From: Gorsachius magnificus
Lineage: Eukaryota; Chordata; Aves; Pelecaniformes; Ardeidae
NCBI GenBank assembly: GCA_034008185.1
Contig: CM067081.1
Coordinates: 185,525,510 to 185,589,509, forward strand
Direction of reading: 5' to 3'
DNA: 64,000 nt
Shown: positions 12,340-25,252 of the stretch, one piece after another
How positions within the stretch are numbered: position 1 is the first letter of the stretch
Layout of the letters: every line of letters starts with the position of its first letter
Notes under the pieces: model-generated
What the model saw: only the letters and a program-made list of their open reading frames with translations
Database searches by the model: none
What the model was told of the DNA's origin: nothing
Made by a program: the position numbers and the translations under genes

Positions 12340-12690
12340 ATGTTAAACCATGTTGGCAGCGATGAGGTTGCAGAAAGATGTCCCAAAGCGATCAAAAGGG
12401 ACTTCAGGGCAGTGGGATGACGGGTTGAAGGATCAGGAGCACAGGTAGTGTTTTCCTCAATCCCGTCAGTGGCAGGGAAGGGTACTGAAAGGAACAGGAA
12501 AACTCACCTGATTAACATGTGGCTCAGAGGCTAGTGCCATTGGTGGAATTCTGGGTTTTTTGATCATGGGGAAGTTTACATGGCACCAGGGCTGCTGGTA
12601 GCAGATAGAGTTCCGCTGTCTCAAAGGAAGAAAAGGATTCTCACTCATGAGTTGGTAGGGCTCACTGAGAGGGCTTTAAACCAGGTTTGA
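12340..12690 (+). pseudogene. CR1 ORF1 esterase (SGNH hydrolase) remnant
   Basis: One frame gives HVGSDE...AIKRDFRAVG, then GAQVVFSSIPSVAGKG, DHGEVYMAPGLLVAD and a C-terminal THELVGLTERALN. This is the C-terminal half of the esterase domain that CR1 ORF1 proteins carry; the GDSL block would lie 5' and is missing. HVGSDE stands where the family has a GTND-type motif. In-frame stops occur at 12418-12420 (TGA) and 12532-12534 (TAG). The frame closes with TGA at 12688-12690, just where the ORF2 frame opens. In intact elements this protein is thought to act with nucleic acid binding by ORF1; here it is dead. Confidence 0.8.
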
Positions 12691-13430
12691 AGGGGGAAGG
12701 GGATATAACCAGGCTCACTAGAGAGGAGCCTAGGGGTGGCGTGCCGATTTTGGGGGTGAGATTGATAGCCCAGCTCAAACATATCTACACCAATGCGCGC
12801 AGCATGGGCAACAAACAGCAGCAGCTGGAAGCCATTGTGCAGCAGGATAGCTATGACTTAGTTGCCATCACAGAAACATGGTGGGATGACTCCCATGACT
12901 GGAGTGCTGCAATGGATGGCTATAAGCTCTTCAGAAGGGATAGGCAAGGAAAGAGAGGCAGTGGGGTGGCTCTGTATGTTAGGGAGTGTTTCAATTGTAT
13001 AGAGCTCAACAACTGTGATGATAAGGTTGAGTGCTTATGGGTAAGGATGAGGGGGAAGGCCAATGAAGCAGATATCCTGCCCAACCAGGATGAAGAGGTA
13101 GACAAAGCATTCTACAAGCGTCTGGCAGAAGTCTTACAATTGCTAGCCCTTATTCTTGTGGGGGACTTCAGCTTACTGGGTGTCTGCTGGAAATACAACA
13201 TATCAGAGAAGAAATAGTCTAAGAGGTTCCTGGAGCGTGTGGAAGATAACTTCCTGACACAGCTGGTAAGTGAGCCTACCAGGGGAGGTGCCTTGCTTGA
13301 CCTGCCATTTAGAAACAGAGAAGGACTGGTGGGAGATGTGGTGTTTGGAGGCCATCTTGGGCTTAGTGACCATGAAATGATAGCATTCTCGATTCTTGGC
13401 GAAGGAGGGGGTTCAGCAAAACCACTGCCA
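12687..13430 (+). pseudogene. CR1 ORF2 apurinic-type endonuclease domain, broken
   Basis: This frame encodes the target-nicking domain of CR1 ORF2. Visible landmarks are YTNARSMGNK (12784-12813), AITETWWDD with the expected glutamate, GVALYV, VGDFS (about 13159-13173) and GLSDHEMI (about 13360-13383) with the terminal catalytic histidine. The family's GDFN is GDFS here, so the conserved Asn is replaced by Ser. The usual segment with an RPP motif before PNQDEE is shortened. A TAG at 13215-13217 breaks the frame after NISEKK; the same frame then continues to about 13400-13430, where it shifts into the reverse-transcriptase frame. Confidence 0.85.
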
Positions 13431-15201
13431 TGGACTTCCAGAGGGCAGATTTTGGCCTGTTCAAGACACTATTTGGGAGAGTCCCTTGGGAGGCAGTCCT
13501 GAAGGGCAAAGGGGTCCAGGAAGGCTGGGCGTTCTTCAAGAAGGAAGTCTTAGAGGCACAGGAGCGGGCTGTCCCCATGTGCCGTAAGACAAACCGGCAG
13601 GGAAGACAACTGGCCTGGCTGAACAGGGAGCTTTTGCTGGGACTCAGGAAAAAAAGGGAAGTTTACCACTTTGGGAAGAAGGGGCAGGTAACTCAAGAAG
13701 ACTACAGGGATTTCATTAGGTCATGCAGAGAGAAAATTAGAAAGGCAAAAGCCCAGCTTCAACTCAGCCTGGCCACTGTTGTAAGAGATAACAAAAAATG
13801 TTTTTACAAATACATTAGCAATAAAAAGACAGCCAGGGAAAACCTCCATCCTTTATTGGATGCAGGGGGCAACATTGCCATTAAACATGAGGAAAAGGCT
13901 GAGGTACTTAATGCCTTCTTTGCCTCAGTCTTTCATAGACAGACCAGTTATCCACAGGGTATGGAGCCCCCTGAGCTGGAAGACAGGGACAGAGAGCAGA
14001 ATAAACCTCCCATAATCCATGAGGAAGCAGTTAATGACCTGCTGTGCCACCTGGACACTCACAAGTCTATGGGGCTGAATGGGATCCACCCAAGAGTATT
14101 GAGGGAGCTGGCAGAGAAGCTTGCCAAGCCATCCTTCATAATTTATCAGCAGTCTTGGTTAACAGGGGAGGTCCCAGGTGACTGGAGGCTTGCCAATGTG
14201 ACGCCCATCTACAGGAAGGGCCAGAAGGAAGATCCAGGGACCTACAGACCTGTTAGCCTGACCTCGGTACCCGGGAAGATTATGGACTGGTTCATCTTTA
14301 GTGCGCTCACCAGGCATGTGCAGGACAACCAGGGGATCAGGCCCAGCCAGCATGGGTTCATGAAAGGCAGGTCCTGCCTGACCAACCTGATTTCCTTCTA
14401 TGACCAGGTGACCCCCCTAATGGATGAGGGAAAGGCCGTGGTTGTTGTCTACCTGGGCTTCAGCAAAGCCTTTGACACTGTCTCCCACAGCATTTTCCTA
14501 GAGAAGCTGACAGCCCATGGCTTAGACATGTGTACTCTTTGCTGGGTAAAAAACTGGCTGGATGGCTGAGCCCAGAGAGTTGTGGTGAACACAGTTAAAT
14601 CCAGTTGATGGCCAGTCACAAGCAGTGTTCCCCAGGGCTCAGTTCTGGGGTCTTGTTTAATATCTTTATCAATGATATGGATGAGGGGATCAAGTGCACC
14701 CTCAGTCAGTTTGCAGATGACGCCAAGTTGGGTCTAAGTGTTGATATGCTTGACGGGAGGAGGGCTCTGCAGAAGGATCTGGACAGGCTGGATCGATGGG
14801 ACAAGGTCAACTGTAAGAGGTTCATCAAGGCCAAGTGCCGGGTCCTGCACTTGGGTCACAACAACCCCATGCAACGGTACAGGCTTGGGGAAGAGTGGCT
14901 GGAAAGCTGCCCAGTGGAAAAGGACCTGGGGGTGTTAGTTGACAGCTGGTAGAATATGAGCCAGGAGTGTGCCCAGGTGGCCAAGAAGGCCAACAGCATC
15001 CTGGCTTGTATCAGGAATAGAGTGGGCAGCATGAGCAGGGAAGTGATCGTGCCCCTGTACTCGACACTGGTGAGGCCGCATCTTGAATACTGTGTTCAGT
15101 TTTGGGCCCCTCACTACAGGAAAGACATTGCATTGCTGGAACATGTCGAGGAGAGCACCAAAACTGGTGAGGGGTCTGGACACAAGTCTTATGAGGAGTA
15201 G
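13430..15201 (+). pseudogene. CR1 ORF2 reverse transcriptase, inactive copy
   Basis: The frame 13430-14569 carries the connector (RREL-type AWLNREL region), then RT motifs: TPIYRKGQKEDPGTYRPVSL, QHGFMKGRSCLTNL and YLGFSKAFDTV. In the last, motif A has Gly (GGC, 14456-14458) where non-LTR reverse transcriptases have the metal-binding Asp. Stops at 14567-14569 and 14606-14608 and a frameshift near 14645-14660 follow. The next frame holds [12 protein letters not shown] and motif C FADD (14710-14721), which is intact, then [12 protein letters not shown], a TAG at 14950-14952, and the C-terminal [17 protein letters not shown]. Stops at 15199-15201 and 15208-15210 precede further frame loss. Confidence 0.9.
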
Positions 15202-16316
15202 CTGAGATAACTGGGGTTGTTTAGTCCGAGAAGAGGAGACTGAGGGGAGATGTTACTGCTCTCTACAACTGCCTGAAAGGAGGCTGTAGTGAGGTGGGTG
15301 TTGGTCTCTTCTCCCTGATAATGGGTGATAGGACAGGAAGGAATGGCCTCAAGTTGTGCCAGGGGAGGTTTTGATTGGATATTAGGAAAAATTTCTTTAC
15401 TGAAAGAGTGGTCAAACATTGGAACAGGCTGCCCTGAGAAGTGGTGGGGTCACCATCCCTGGAAGTGTTCAAAAAATGTGTAGATGTGGCACTTCAGGAC
15501 ATGGCTTAGTAAGCATGGTAGTGTTAGGTTGACGGTTGGTCTTTGATGATCTTAGAGGTCTTTTCCAACCTTAATGAGTCTATGATTCTATGATAGATCC
15601 ACATCCTAATATACATCAAGTCTTCCTGAGGAGCTGGGGACTTAAAATGGCATGAGGCCCAAGTGTCTTGTTGAGGCTCCCAGGATGCAGTCAGTCCATT
15701 TTCCTTCTAAACACACTCATGTAAATGGAAGTACCCTATTTCTGCAAAAGCCTCTCATAGACCTGTCCTTTTGCTTGATAATGTCTGCAGCATTTTCCAG
15801 TGCAGACTCAGCCTTTTGGCTGACCTGTCATACTCCATCATCCAGCTAACACAATTATTTCTGTATTAGAGACCCATTATTTGACACTGAAGATACCTGT
15901 TTAATATATTAGCTAAAGGGATGCTGAGAATACTCTGTTGCCTTTAGCAGGGAATATTGGATGCTTTTGTCTTTGAAAAGTCCCATTGGTCTTTCCTTTG
16001 TGAATGGCTGTAAATTGCTTACTGGAACTCTAATGCCACTTTTTGTCCAATTCTTTCTTGATTTTACCCAGGAGGTACATAGCAGAGGTTGATTAAATTG
16101 CTTGGTGTTGCTCTCTGTCTGAAAGAGACACATGGCTTTCTCAGCATATGCATTCAGGAAACTTTAAAAACAGGGGGAAAAAGCATTTTTCATTCCCAGT
16201 TATCTATTGTCCATCCCTTTTTTGAAAGACATTATCATACTTTAAGACAGACCTTTTTCACTCAGATAAAGCTATGTAAAAGTTTGAGGCCTAGTCTGAA
16301 TTAGGTGAACAAGTGT

Positions 16317-16328
16317 CCCCCCCCCCCC
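16317..16328. repeat. C12 homopolymer
   Basis: Twelve consecutive C bases followed by GG. A simple mononucleotide repeat. Confidence 0.9.
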
Positions 16329-18635
16329 GGACATCTTTCCTAAAGAGGGAAATGGTGTGTCTTTTGGAGGTGTCTCCTCTCTATTCCTGGAGATAATTTA
16401 AACTCTTAACACAGATGACTAATTTAACTAGCATCCCAACTTTGAGGTCATTAAAGTTAGGTGGGGTGATGCCCACTGAAGCTTCCAAAAGCTTTCAATA
16501 ATTTTCTCCTTTTAGGCAATACTTTCTTTTAACTTTGGAGGACAAGCAAATCCTGAGGAGCATCTTCTTGGTGTTGGAGAATCCAGATATGATGATGATG
16601 CTGCTAAAGCAAGAGAAAAGAAAAGGAGAATAACTGTGATTTCCTTTACAAATTTTATCTCCTTCTCAAACTGTTTCAAGGCTCCCTGTAAACATCCACT
16701 TGTTTGGGAGTGGGAGCAGCTTTGGATCCACTTCCATTCCTCAGTTAATGGGAGCGCAAAAAATAGAGTGGACATTATTCTTTTCACACCAGCAAAAATG
16801 ATGAGGCATTCAACCTTGCACTGAAAACTGAGATGAGCTAAAATATGAGATATTCTGTAAATATAAACCCTTTAAAATAAAATTATACAGATGACATAAA
16901 AGTATAAAAATTGTTACTGACATGAATAATTCACTAACTATTGCATGGTATAAGTCACCAAAATGTGTATTACGTGCCATTTAATAGTGGATTATCTAAG
17001 AAATATGGAAATTGGAATACTTTAATAACTTTCTATATGAAAGATGATGAGACTGCCTAAATGATTAAGAGGAAGATATGTTATAATGAACTAAAGCCAC
17101 TCGAGTGTAAGGTAATTTTAATTCAAATCTCCATCTGCTTATGTATAATTAAGACTCATTTAACAAGTTAATGCCTAACAGAGAGAACTGATAAGTTTGG
17201 TATTAAAGAGCTTAAGAGAAGTAAATTAAACTGTCGAGTTTGAGGAGCTTTCATTTGAATTCCCTGTACCTGAACCAAAATACAATCTTCCAGAGGCATT
17301 TCTTTACCCTGACCATACAGCCAGATGCCAAACTTGGGGAAAAAAAGAAGGTGAGGAAACAGAATATCCTTTTTATATTGTAATTTTTGATATCATGTCA
17401 AGCCAGGAATTTGACAGCCTCTTTACTGACATGAATATTTATATTGTTCAACCTGCTCACTATATAGTGTCTATATACACCATTAAGAAGACACTTTGCA
17501 TGCCATCAAAAATATTTATGCATTGCAGAGATTGCCAGTGGGGTTAAATAACCTATGAAAATAAGAGGGTTGCCTTTGAAGTGAAAAAAAAAGTAGTATT
17601 TTGATCTGTGGTAAATGTTATGTGATATTCACCCGCTTAACTTTCTAATTCATTCTTTCTTCAAATATCTTTCCTGCAAGGTCCAGTAGTCAAAACAGTG
17701 ACTTCAACCTTTTCATCTTTCATCATGCAATTATAATTTTCTTCTTTTGGCTTCTTATCCACTGTCAAGATGAGAGCTTCCTATATTCACTTCATATTTA
17801 AAATTCTCTGTGCTCTCGATTTTTTGTCACTGGAGCCAGACGTCAGCTTTGATTTGCTCCTAGCACTCAGCAATAAGTTAAACACTTTTGGGAATATATT
17901 GGAAGAGCAAATACCATGGTATGTCCAATGCTTATTGCAGTGCAGATGTTTCAGTGTGAAGTAAGACAAAGAATTAAAGCTATGAGGTTGATGACCAACA
18001 CCCAATCTCAATAAATGACCAACAGAAGACATTGTTGCAATATTTGAACCTTACCATTTTGTTCCTAGGCCAAAACAGACTTTTCTAATCTGCTTTAGCA
18101 TCAGTCTAAGAGCAGAAAAATTAGGGACTGGATTGTTTAAAATATACCAAAGAGTAGAACCAATGCCTTATTTCTCAAATTGAGTTTTGGGTAACGGAGG
18201 TCCTTAAAATTCAACAGAAAGTGAAATGTTCCTTTGTGTATACATCCATTGATTAACACAATTTACTGTTTGTAGCAAGTCTCTTCATTATAAAAGCATT
18301 TGGGGTAATATGCATTCTGTATGTTACTGTGTGTCTCACAAACAAGGGAGCATATGTTTTAAAAGGTCTCCCTTTCCTCCAAGGCTTAAAAATGCAGTCT
18401 AGACAGAGATGTCACCAAAGACGTTTACAGCACTTCAGCAGAATGAGCTTCAAGTGGCATAGGAAATGTACCAAATTAACTAAATCACATAAAGTTGACT
18501 AGAGATGGAAACCTACAGTTACAGTCAGACAAGGGTTTCCATTTGGGCTGATAAGCTGATCTGCGAGAAAAAAATTGCTTCTTTTAGTGAAATCCCCCTT
18601 CCAATATTTATTACCTTGCAAGTTCAGAAAAGTCT

Positions 18636-18735
18636 TGCTTCTGAAAGAGAGGGGGAGAGAGAGATGGAAAGAGAAAGAAAGAGAAAAAAGAAGAAAGAGA
18701 AAAAAGAAGGAAGGAAGAAGGAAGGAAGGATGGAG
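18636..18735. repeat. Purine-rich (GA/GAAA/GGAA) tract
   Basis: About 100 bases of almost pure purine on the plus strand, passing from GAGAGG to GAAA and then GGAA units. The long frames on both strands here are an effect of composition, not genes. Confidence 0.85.
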
Positions 18736-19185
18736 ACTTAAAAGTGCAAGACGAGCATACAGAGCCAGGAAGTTCAAAATTTAATCCATATTTAAAATCC
18801 AAATGCAAAAAAGAAAAGTTAGAAGCTTGTACCTACACTATGAACTAGTCTGGAGTGGGAAGAGGCATACATTTTCTCTGTGAAACATTGCTGATGGCCC
18901 TTCCCTGGTCCACGAGTATATCCCAGAACACATCAGGCTGGGACAACCCTGATCTCCTGGATGAGAGTGTTACTTCTGGATTTTGGTATGCCAGAAGATA
19001 CTATTTTGGGACATCTTTGTACCTTTACCGAAGAAGCTTTCTGCAGGGAATACTGGCATGAGATGGACTAATCAGTTAGTGAGGACTGGGTCCTATGCTC
19101 TGCCTCTTCCCTTGGTCTAGTGAGTGTGAAAAGCAGCACATACATCTGGAAGTAACTCAACTGTCAGTTTTACTTTACAGTTTGT

Positions 19186-19209
19186 AAATAAATAAATAAA
19201 AAAAAAAAT
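19186..19209. repeat. TAAA units running into poly(A)
   Basis: About four TAAA units merge into a run of A. Simple repeat; no element was identified upstream of it. Confidence 0.8.
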
Positions 19210-22200
19210 CTGGCTCACTGGCCAAACAGTTTTTGTTTGTCAAGTAGTCTTCACCTTCTAAGCAATCTTTACAACAGCATAATTGAATAATTCCACTTCT
19301 TAACCTCACTGGTATTAATGTTTTGAATGACTACACAAATGCCATTTTTTCCTGTCTTGGAACCATGTGAGCTGGGCCATGGAAGTCAAGATCTTTAATC
19401 ATCAGGAGCAGGAAAAGCTGCACATAGCTGAAGGCTCCTGTGGCAAGAGCTGGACCCTTTCCCTGTGAGGACAGGAACCCGCTCGCTCCTGAGAAGGGCC
19501 CAGGGACCATACTCGGGCTGGCTGCCTTGCCACGTGCATCCCAAACTCCCAGGTTGTGCCTCATCTCAGAGGTGCCATCCAAAGCCAGTCAGCTGTCCAT
19601 GTTGGAATTGACATTAGGGCAAGATTAATGACATCCGATAACCTGGGCAAAATCTATACACGATGCAGTTGCCTGTAACTCAAAAGTGGAGCACAGTGGG
19701 GAGCCTCATAAATGCAGCAACAGCCATCCAAGGGGAATGCTCTTCTTTAAACAAAGAAACATGCTTCAGAGCAAAGGCATTTAAAGAAAAAAAAACCCTG
19801 CTCACTATCACTCTGCAATATCCTTTCTCCTCCAGCAGGCATGAGCCAGCCAGCCTCTCTCGGAGAGTAACACCACCAGGTTTATGACAGCTGCTCTGTT
19901 TTGCTTTAGCCAAATGCCAGTCCCCATCACATTCATTTTATCCTGGCTCCTCAAGAGCATTTAATGCTCTGAAAAAGCAGTAGGTCCATAAAATGGATAT
20001 TAATAGAGCACTTAGCACATACGTGTTTGTGATTAGCAGCTTAAAGGTTAAGAACCCAAGTAAAACAAAACCTGGAGTAATTCCAGCCTTGACTAAGGAA
20101 GTATTTTAGCACTGAAGCCATGTCATGCACCAAGGGTGCTTTTCTACAATTTGCACCAAGAAACCGGGGTTGGAAATGAACATTAGTTAAATAAAAAAGA
20201 AGTCAGGCATCATGATATTAATGAATAATTCAGTCCCCACAAGTTCAGAAGGCATAATGCTGAAGTTGCTGTATCATCTCTTCTGAGATCCCTGTAGCCC
20301 TCTTACAGGGCAATGCATCAAGCACTGAGAAGATTTAATCTCTGCTCTTGTTCAATTCAGATAGTGTTATCATTTCTTTCTTTTGAAAAACATAATAATC
20401 TGATGCAGTAGGCTTAGTTTATTGTCATGATCATACCAAAAATGCAATTTTCCCTTTAAGAATACTTACATTGGAGAGGAAGATCCAGGAATCCTACAGA
20501 TTTTAACCTGACTTACAGTAAGCAATGCTCCTGAATCAGCTGTCAATACAGTTGTCAAGTGACACGAGATAACTGTTTTTACAAGGCCATCTTGCTGGCT
20601 TCATAGGAAAAATGACCTCCCACTGGTCTCAGCTGGGGGTTGGGGGAAGGATGAGTGGGGCATTAACTCCTTCCCCAGCAGTGATGTGGCCATGATAACA
20701 CACCTATGCAGCTCCTCTTCCCTGTCTTTTGCTCTTCATCTCAGAGCTGCAAGCAACCCTCTTAAGCAAGATCTGGTCTTCTTCCAGTTGGAAAGTGTTT
20801 TTATTTTTGTGTTCCTTCACACGACAAAAATAGTTCTCACAACAGACAAGTCTTTTTTCTTTAAAGATTTATGACAACATGAAAAGTATTTTGTTTCTTC
20901 TCTCTTAATTTGCCTTGGTGCTAAAATGTTATTTTCCTCATTAAAAATTATGACATTTGGAAAAAAGTATATGCAGGAATAAACAGCATGTGGGATGTCA
21001 GCCTTGGATTTCACTGATAAAGAACTGCTGGGATGAGGGAGCGCAATGCTGAGTCCTGTCCTGCAAAGAAACGAGCTGAGAGCAGCGGGCAGTGAAGCAC
21101 TCGCCTGCCACTCAGCCCCTCTGCATCACCACCCCGGGCTGGGGACGCCTGTTTATTTCCCATGCTAGCAGAAGAGATCAAGGCACTTCATCAGAGAAGA
21201 ACACAACACTTCTTCTCCCAAAGACTGCTTAGGGAAGAAAGGAAATGTCACTTAATAACCATAGTTACAAAGAAAGGAGAGAAAACCCTGGGCTGGTGGA
21301 AACCCCACAGGTTAAGGATTGGGAAGGGACGTGCCGATTCCAGCAGGTGAAGAAGGTGGTTGGGCTCTGGCAGGCATCCACTGAGCTAAAAACCACGCCA
21401 CGCTGTGCACCAGCAGTATTGCTGTATCACCTCTCAGTCTTCTCTTTGTCTCTCACTAGATTTTGACAGGGCTCCTCAGCTTTGGAGGTATTTCCATTTA
21501 CAGCCTATCAATAAATAATCTCTATAAATATTATTTGTTTCTCTAATTATTCCCTAGCACTTAACACACACATACACCCCTCCATCCAGTTAGGTCTTTT
21601 CTCTAATTAGACATGGGTTTTCCTAATTTTATTTCTCAGTGATGCAATAATAGTATTACATTTTCTGAAAATTCAGGCTGTTTTCTGAATTTGGGTGTCA
21701 TAATAGTTTGAGAGGTGCTCTGAGGATTTAAAAATGGGAAGAAAATAGTAATGTGTCTAAGGGAAAGGCATAACAGTAGCCATGATCTGGAGGTGATGGC
21801 AGCTTGAACACTGATTAGGAACAAGACCTGTTTTTATGAGTGTGATCACTGGAATGCAATGAGGGAAACAGCCAAACCTCTGTGCTTTCATGTCTCCAGA
21901 AGAAGAATGTGCACCTTCTTAGGTGACTTAGGTTAGTCAAAGACAATTCTCTGGCTTCATTGGAAGGACAATCTGGTAATGGGCCCTTGAAGCAGTACTG
22001 TATCGCACCGTGATCCTCTCTGGCCTTGGATTTCACACCTTTTCAAATTTAATGGGAAACAGTGGAAGTATTCTTCATCGCACATGAACAGCTGCATGTT
22101 TAGTGAGGATTTAGCGTGATGTTTCCCTGAGCCTGGTGGGGAGAATTTTCTGATTATCAAACTGTGAACTGTCAGTGGCATAATTTTGCTAAGCACTCAG

Positions 22201-23070
22201 AGAGTAGTATTTACACGCCTGGAGATGCAGAGAGCACTGCCAATGCCTACCAGTGCCAAAAGTGGTTAGAAAACAAATGACTGATTTCCAGAACTGGGTA
22301 ATTTGGAAATACTGTAATGTGCCTTTCCACATCTTTAAGCGTATCTTTTAAAGCCTGATGCCAAGTGACTTCTTCAGCACCTAATCCTGCTCTCAAAAGC
22401 ACTTCAGTCAGCTAGGAACTGCCTGCAGGGACAACAAAAAAGGAACTATGACGCAAAGTCTTCAAGCCAGCTGACTGCCCAGGACTAGCCACTTCAGCTT
22501 GCTGTAACTCACTGGGCTGCCAGCAGGTGCAAATGTCCTAGGCCATCAGGCACCCGGTGGCAAGTTGCCCTTGCTCTTGAGCCCCACCGGCTCCCATGGG
22601 GCTCTTCTAAAGATTGGGGCCCTATAGTCAATCCTTAACTCATTTAGTTGCCTTTCCTTCTCTATTTTTCCTTTAACTCACATTCTATGAAAATGTCAGT
22701 GACAGCTACTGCTAGTTTTTCTTGCACGAGATTTGGCTCAAAGTTAGGCATATGCTCTGTTTATGTTTTATATGTGTAGAACAAATAGCAAGGTCAGCCA
22801 GAGAAAGGACCCAGAGTTGTTACCTGACAGCATACAACACAGTAATTTATCAATGAATCATTCAATCACTAATAACAGCAGGTAAGAGAAAGCCAGAAAG
22901 ACCCATTCACTCTGCATGTTCTGCAAAATGAAAAGATAATTCATAAGAACTCATCTATGGAATTGTGCCCTGTGATTTTGAAATCTCTATAAGCTGTAAA
23001 TATCATGCATAATGAAATGACTCATCCTTTAAAGGCAAATATTCAATTTAAATCAAAGAACTCTTGGCTT

Positions 23071-23725
23071 TTTTTTTTTTCTTAAAGATAAGCAATAATT
23101 TATTTCTCTTTCATCTTCACAATTATCACATACTGCCCAGCTACATGACCAATGCCACTACATAACACAGGAGAATTGCCCACCTACACTTTACTTGGAC
23201 AAATACAATTGCAATTTACAGATTAAATGTACTGTACAATGTGTAGCTGGAAAAATGTCATTCTCTATACGATGGGATGTGGCATATGATTTATAAACAG
23301 ACGCAATCTAAGATGTAAAACTTTAAAACTTGTTAAGCCAAGGATACAGTATAAAGCATTTTGTTTTGGTATTGTATTGTTATTAAAGTAGAAAAAAGAA
23401 AACTAGAGAAATAAATCCAGATCTTAACTTGCAAGATATGTATTAGGTTAAGAAATTAATTGGCTTCTCCACTTTTTTTTGTTTTGCTTTTCTTTTTCTT
23501 TTTTTTTTTCTACAAATGAATAATATGAATATATTGCAGGATAAAGAAAGACTGCCAGATAAAGAAGGTACCATTATATGAAAAACAAATGAAAAGTCAC
23601 CAGGTAATTTTGCTTACAAAAAAGGTCAAACTATAAACAGTCACAAAATATATAAAAATGCCACATTGAACGAGGCAATCGTACTCTACCTAAACTGGTA
23701 GTATACTCTCTGAAAGAAGTTGCGT
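23071..23725 (-). other. Probable 3' UTR of the PDZRN4-like gene
   Basis: This AT-rich stretch follows the stop codon on the minus strand. The only canonical minus-strand AATAAA seen within about 650 bases is at 23104-23099 (TTTATT on the plus strand), so the transcript may end around 23075-23090. The sequence just beyond is A-rich on the minus strand rather than clearly GU-rich, so the end point is not certain and longer forms are possible. Confidence 0.5.
23099..23104 (-). terminator. Candidate polyadenylation signal AATAAA
   Basis: Reverse complement of TTTATT, about 620 bases past the stop codon of the last exon. It is the best hexamer in the plausible range, but no transcript evidence is available and the downstream element is weak. 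Confidence 0.45.
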
Positions 23726-25252
23726 TCATACAGTAGTAACTGATAAAAAGGCATTGTGCACTCTTGTGCCATCTGGAGATTTAGCACCGTGTGTCATCAG
23801 TTCTTGGATTGTCATCCAGTTGTCCAAGATTTTCTTGTTCCTCTTTTTCATCATCTTTTTGTGACTCAGTTCAATAATGTTAATCTCCTTTTTGCCCTCG
23901 CTGCCACTCTGCGGACTTTCCTTAAGACACTCCAGCCTGCTCCTCATCATGAACTCCCGCCGCCGCCTCTGCTCCTTAGCTCTCACCAAATGCTGCTTCC
24001 GCTCTTCTTTGCTCCAGTAGCGACCCATCTTCATCTCACTCATCGTATCATCATCTGTCGTCATCCCACTGCGTTCCTCTTTAATTTTTAAGGCACGTTC
24101 CTTCAGGATTCTGTCTCGAACCGGTCTCTTTGTGATGTACCTCGTCCCATCACTCCTTATTTTCACTTTCCATTCCATCTTGGGCTCCGGGCACTTCTGC
24201 GAGTCTTTGCACATGCTCACCAGGCTGAGCTGGCTTTGGGCGTACTCCACAGCAGACTTCTGCTGGATCAGTTGCATGTAGCTTTGATAATGCTTTGCAT
24301 GAGCAGGTATATTCCCATACCTGTAAGAAGAGCTGTGATATGGAGACAGGTAGGGAATGTGCTCACTGCTCTGCTTTTCCTGGTCTGTGAATTTGCCGCT
24401 TTCTGATGCCAGCACCACGTCCTCAGCAGCGCTGTTTTGCTCAGTGGGTTTGGTTTTGGCTGAGGTTGTCTCCCTGTTGCTTTGTCCTGAGGATGACTGA
24501 TTAGCCACGATTGTGCTCCTCAGGTTTTTCCTGTTGGTTATGCTGATCATCCTCTGGAGAGAGTTATCGGGGGACCGCTCCACAGTCAGTGGAGTGCTCC
24601 TGCAACTTTCAGCTGTGTTGTAGGCGCTGGAGCTGTCCTTGTCGGACTTCTCAGGGTGCTCCATGATGTCGTCCAGTTTGCCTCTTTGTACATCTATGGT
24701 GGTGTTATAATTCCTGAACCCTTCGTCATGTAAAGCCCAAATGTCTCCGTACTGATCCCTCACCTTTTGGAGCCGGTGCGCTTGCATAATATTCTGGCAT
24801 TCGAGTTCAATGTTCCTCAGTTCCTCATTGAGTAGCTGCAGCTCATGCTCCACTCCATCTTGCTCTCTTCTGTTGCACTCTATTGTGCTGCTCGAGTAAT
24901 ATAGGTCATACTCCCCGTGGTTTTGAATCTTGCACTTCAGTTCCAACAGCTGCCGAAACCTTTCACATTCCTCCTCTGGGTTTCCTATGAAATCAGACTC
25001 AATGTATTCCCCAGACACAAAGCTTTCATTGCACTGGAGCTCAACACTTCCTAACGTATCTTGGCTGTGGCCCAGCTCCCGTTTGCTCTGCAGGGTAGCG
25101 CTGTTCTGCTCCTCAGGTGCATTTTCTTGCTCTGAGCTCTCATCATTACGCAGACTTTCATCGGTAGGTCCCACCCCACTGTCCTTCTCATGATTGTTGG
25201 ATGATGAGGTTGCAGTGTCTGTAGTGCCATCCTCCTCTTCGTGTTTCTTTGG
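23726..25252 (-). CDS. PDZRN4: PDZRN4-like protein, last coding exon (508 residues)
   Basis: The exon opens after a clean acceptor (minus strand TCTTTTAG, then CCAAAGAAACAC) in phase 0 and runs without a stop to TGA at 23728-23726. In exon numbering, residues 1-60 are acidic and Ser/Glu-rich (EKDSGVG near 22-28). Residues 93-165 form a likely coiled coil ([29 protein letters not shown]). 190-300 are Ser/Thr-rich with [19 protein letters not shown]. 310-350 hold the [19 protein letters not shown] block. 390-480 are very basic ([31 protein letters not shown]). The end is LSVTTV, a class I PDZ ligand. These blocks are typical of PDZRN3/PDZRN4 (LNX3/LNX4), multi-domain RING-PDZ proteins regarded as ubiquitin ligases or scaffolds. 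[11 protein letters not shown] and the HNAF before the tail favour PDZRN4 from memory; PDZRN3 is the alternative. Confidence 0.92.
   Translation of the reverse strand, partial: PKKHEEEDGTTDTATSSSNNHEKDSGVGPTDESLRNDESSEQENAPEEQNSATLQSKRELGHSQDTLGSVELQCNESFVSGEYIESDFIGNPEEECERFRQLLELKCKIQNHGEYDLYYSSSTIECNRREQDGVEHELQLLNEELRNIELECQNIMQAHRLQKVRDQYGDIWALHDEGFRNYNTTIDVQRGKLDDIMEHPEKSDKDSSSAYNTAESCRSTPLTVERSPDNSLQRMISITNRKNLRSTIVANQSSSGQSNRETTSAKTKPTEQNSAAEDVVLASESGKFTDQEKQSSEHIPYLSPYHSSSYRYGNIPAHAKHYQSYMQLIQQKSAVEYAQSQLSLVSMCKDSQKCPEPKMEWKVKIRSDGTRYITKRPVRDRILKERALKIKEERSGMTTDDDTMSEMKMGRYWSKEERKQHLVRAKEQRRRREFMMRSRLECLKESPQSGSEGKKEINIIELSHKKMMKKRNKKILDNWMTIQELMTHGAKSPDGTRVHNAFLSVTTV

Larger units (their letters stand above)
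12300..15595 (+). mobile_element. Long, decayed CR1 LINE (non-LTR retrotransposon)
   Basis: A plus-strand CR1 copy of about 3.3 kb runs from the second half of ORF1 through nearly all of ORF2 to the 3' end. In order it carries an ORF1 SGNH-esterase relic (12340-12690), an ORF2 APE-type endonuclease (about 12770-13430), a reverse transcriptase (about 13430-14950) and the ORF2 C-terminal region. It finishes with a 3' tail around TCTATGATTCTATGA (15580-15594), the family's octamer-type terminus. At least seven in-frame stops and two frameshifts interrupt it, so it cannot supply active protein. It is 5' truncated; the left boundary near 12300 is approximate because the ORF1 match fades out. Confidence 0.95.
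15596..23070. other. Gene-free region between the CR1 and the gene's 3' end
   Basis: Mostly AT-rich unique DNA. Apart from the simple repeats listed separately (C run at 16317, purine tract at 18636, A-rich run at 19186), nothing was recognised. The GC-richer patch near 21030-21150 has no supported exon. Open frames are short and without similarity I can name. Confidence 0.5.

Noticed and set aside
23756..24091. Plus-strand open frame of 111 codons opposite the last exon
   Set aside because: It is a shadow of the conserved minus-strand coding frame, leucine/histidine-rich by complementarity, with no independent support.
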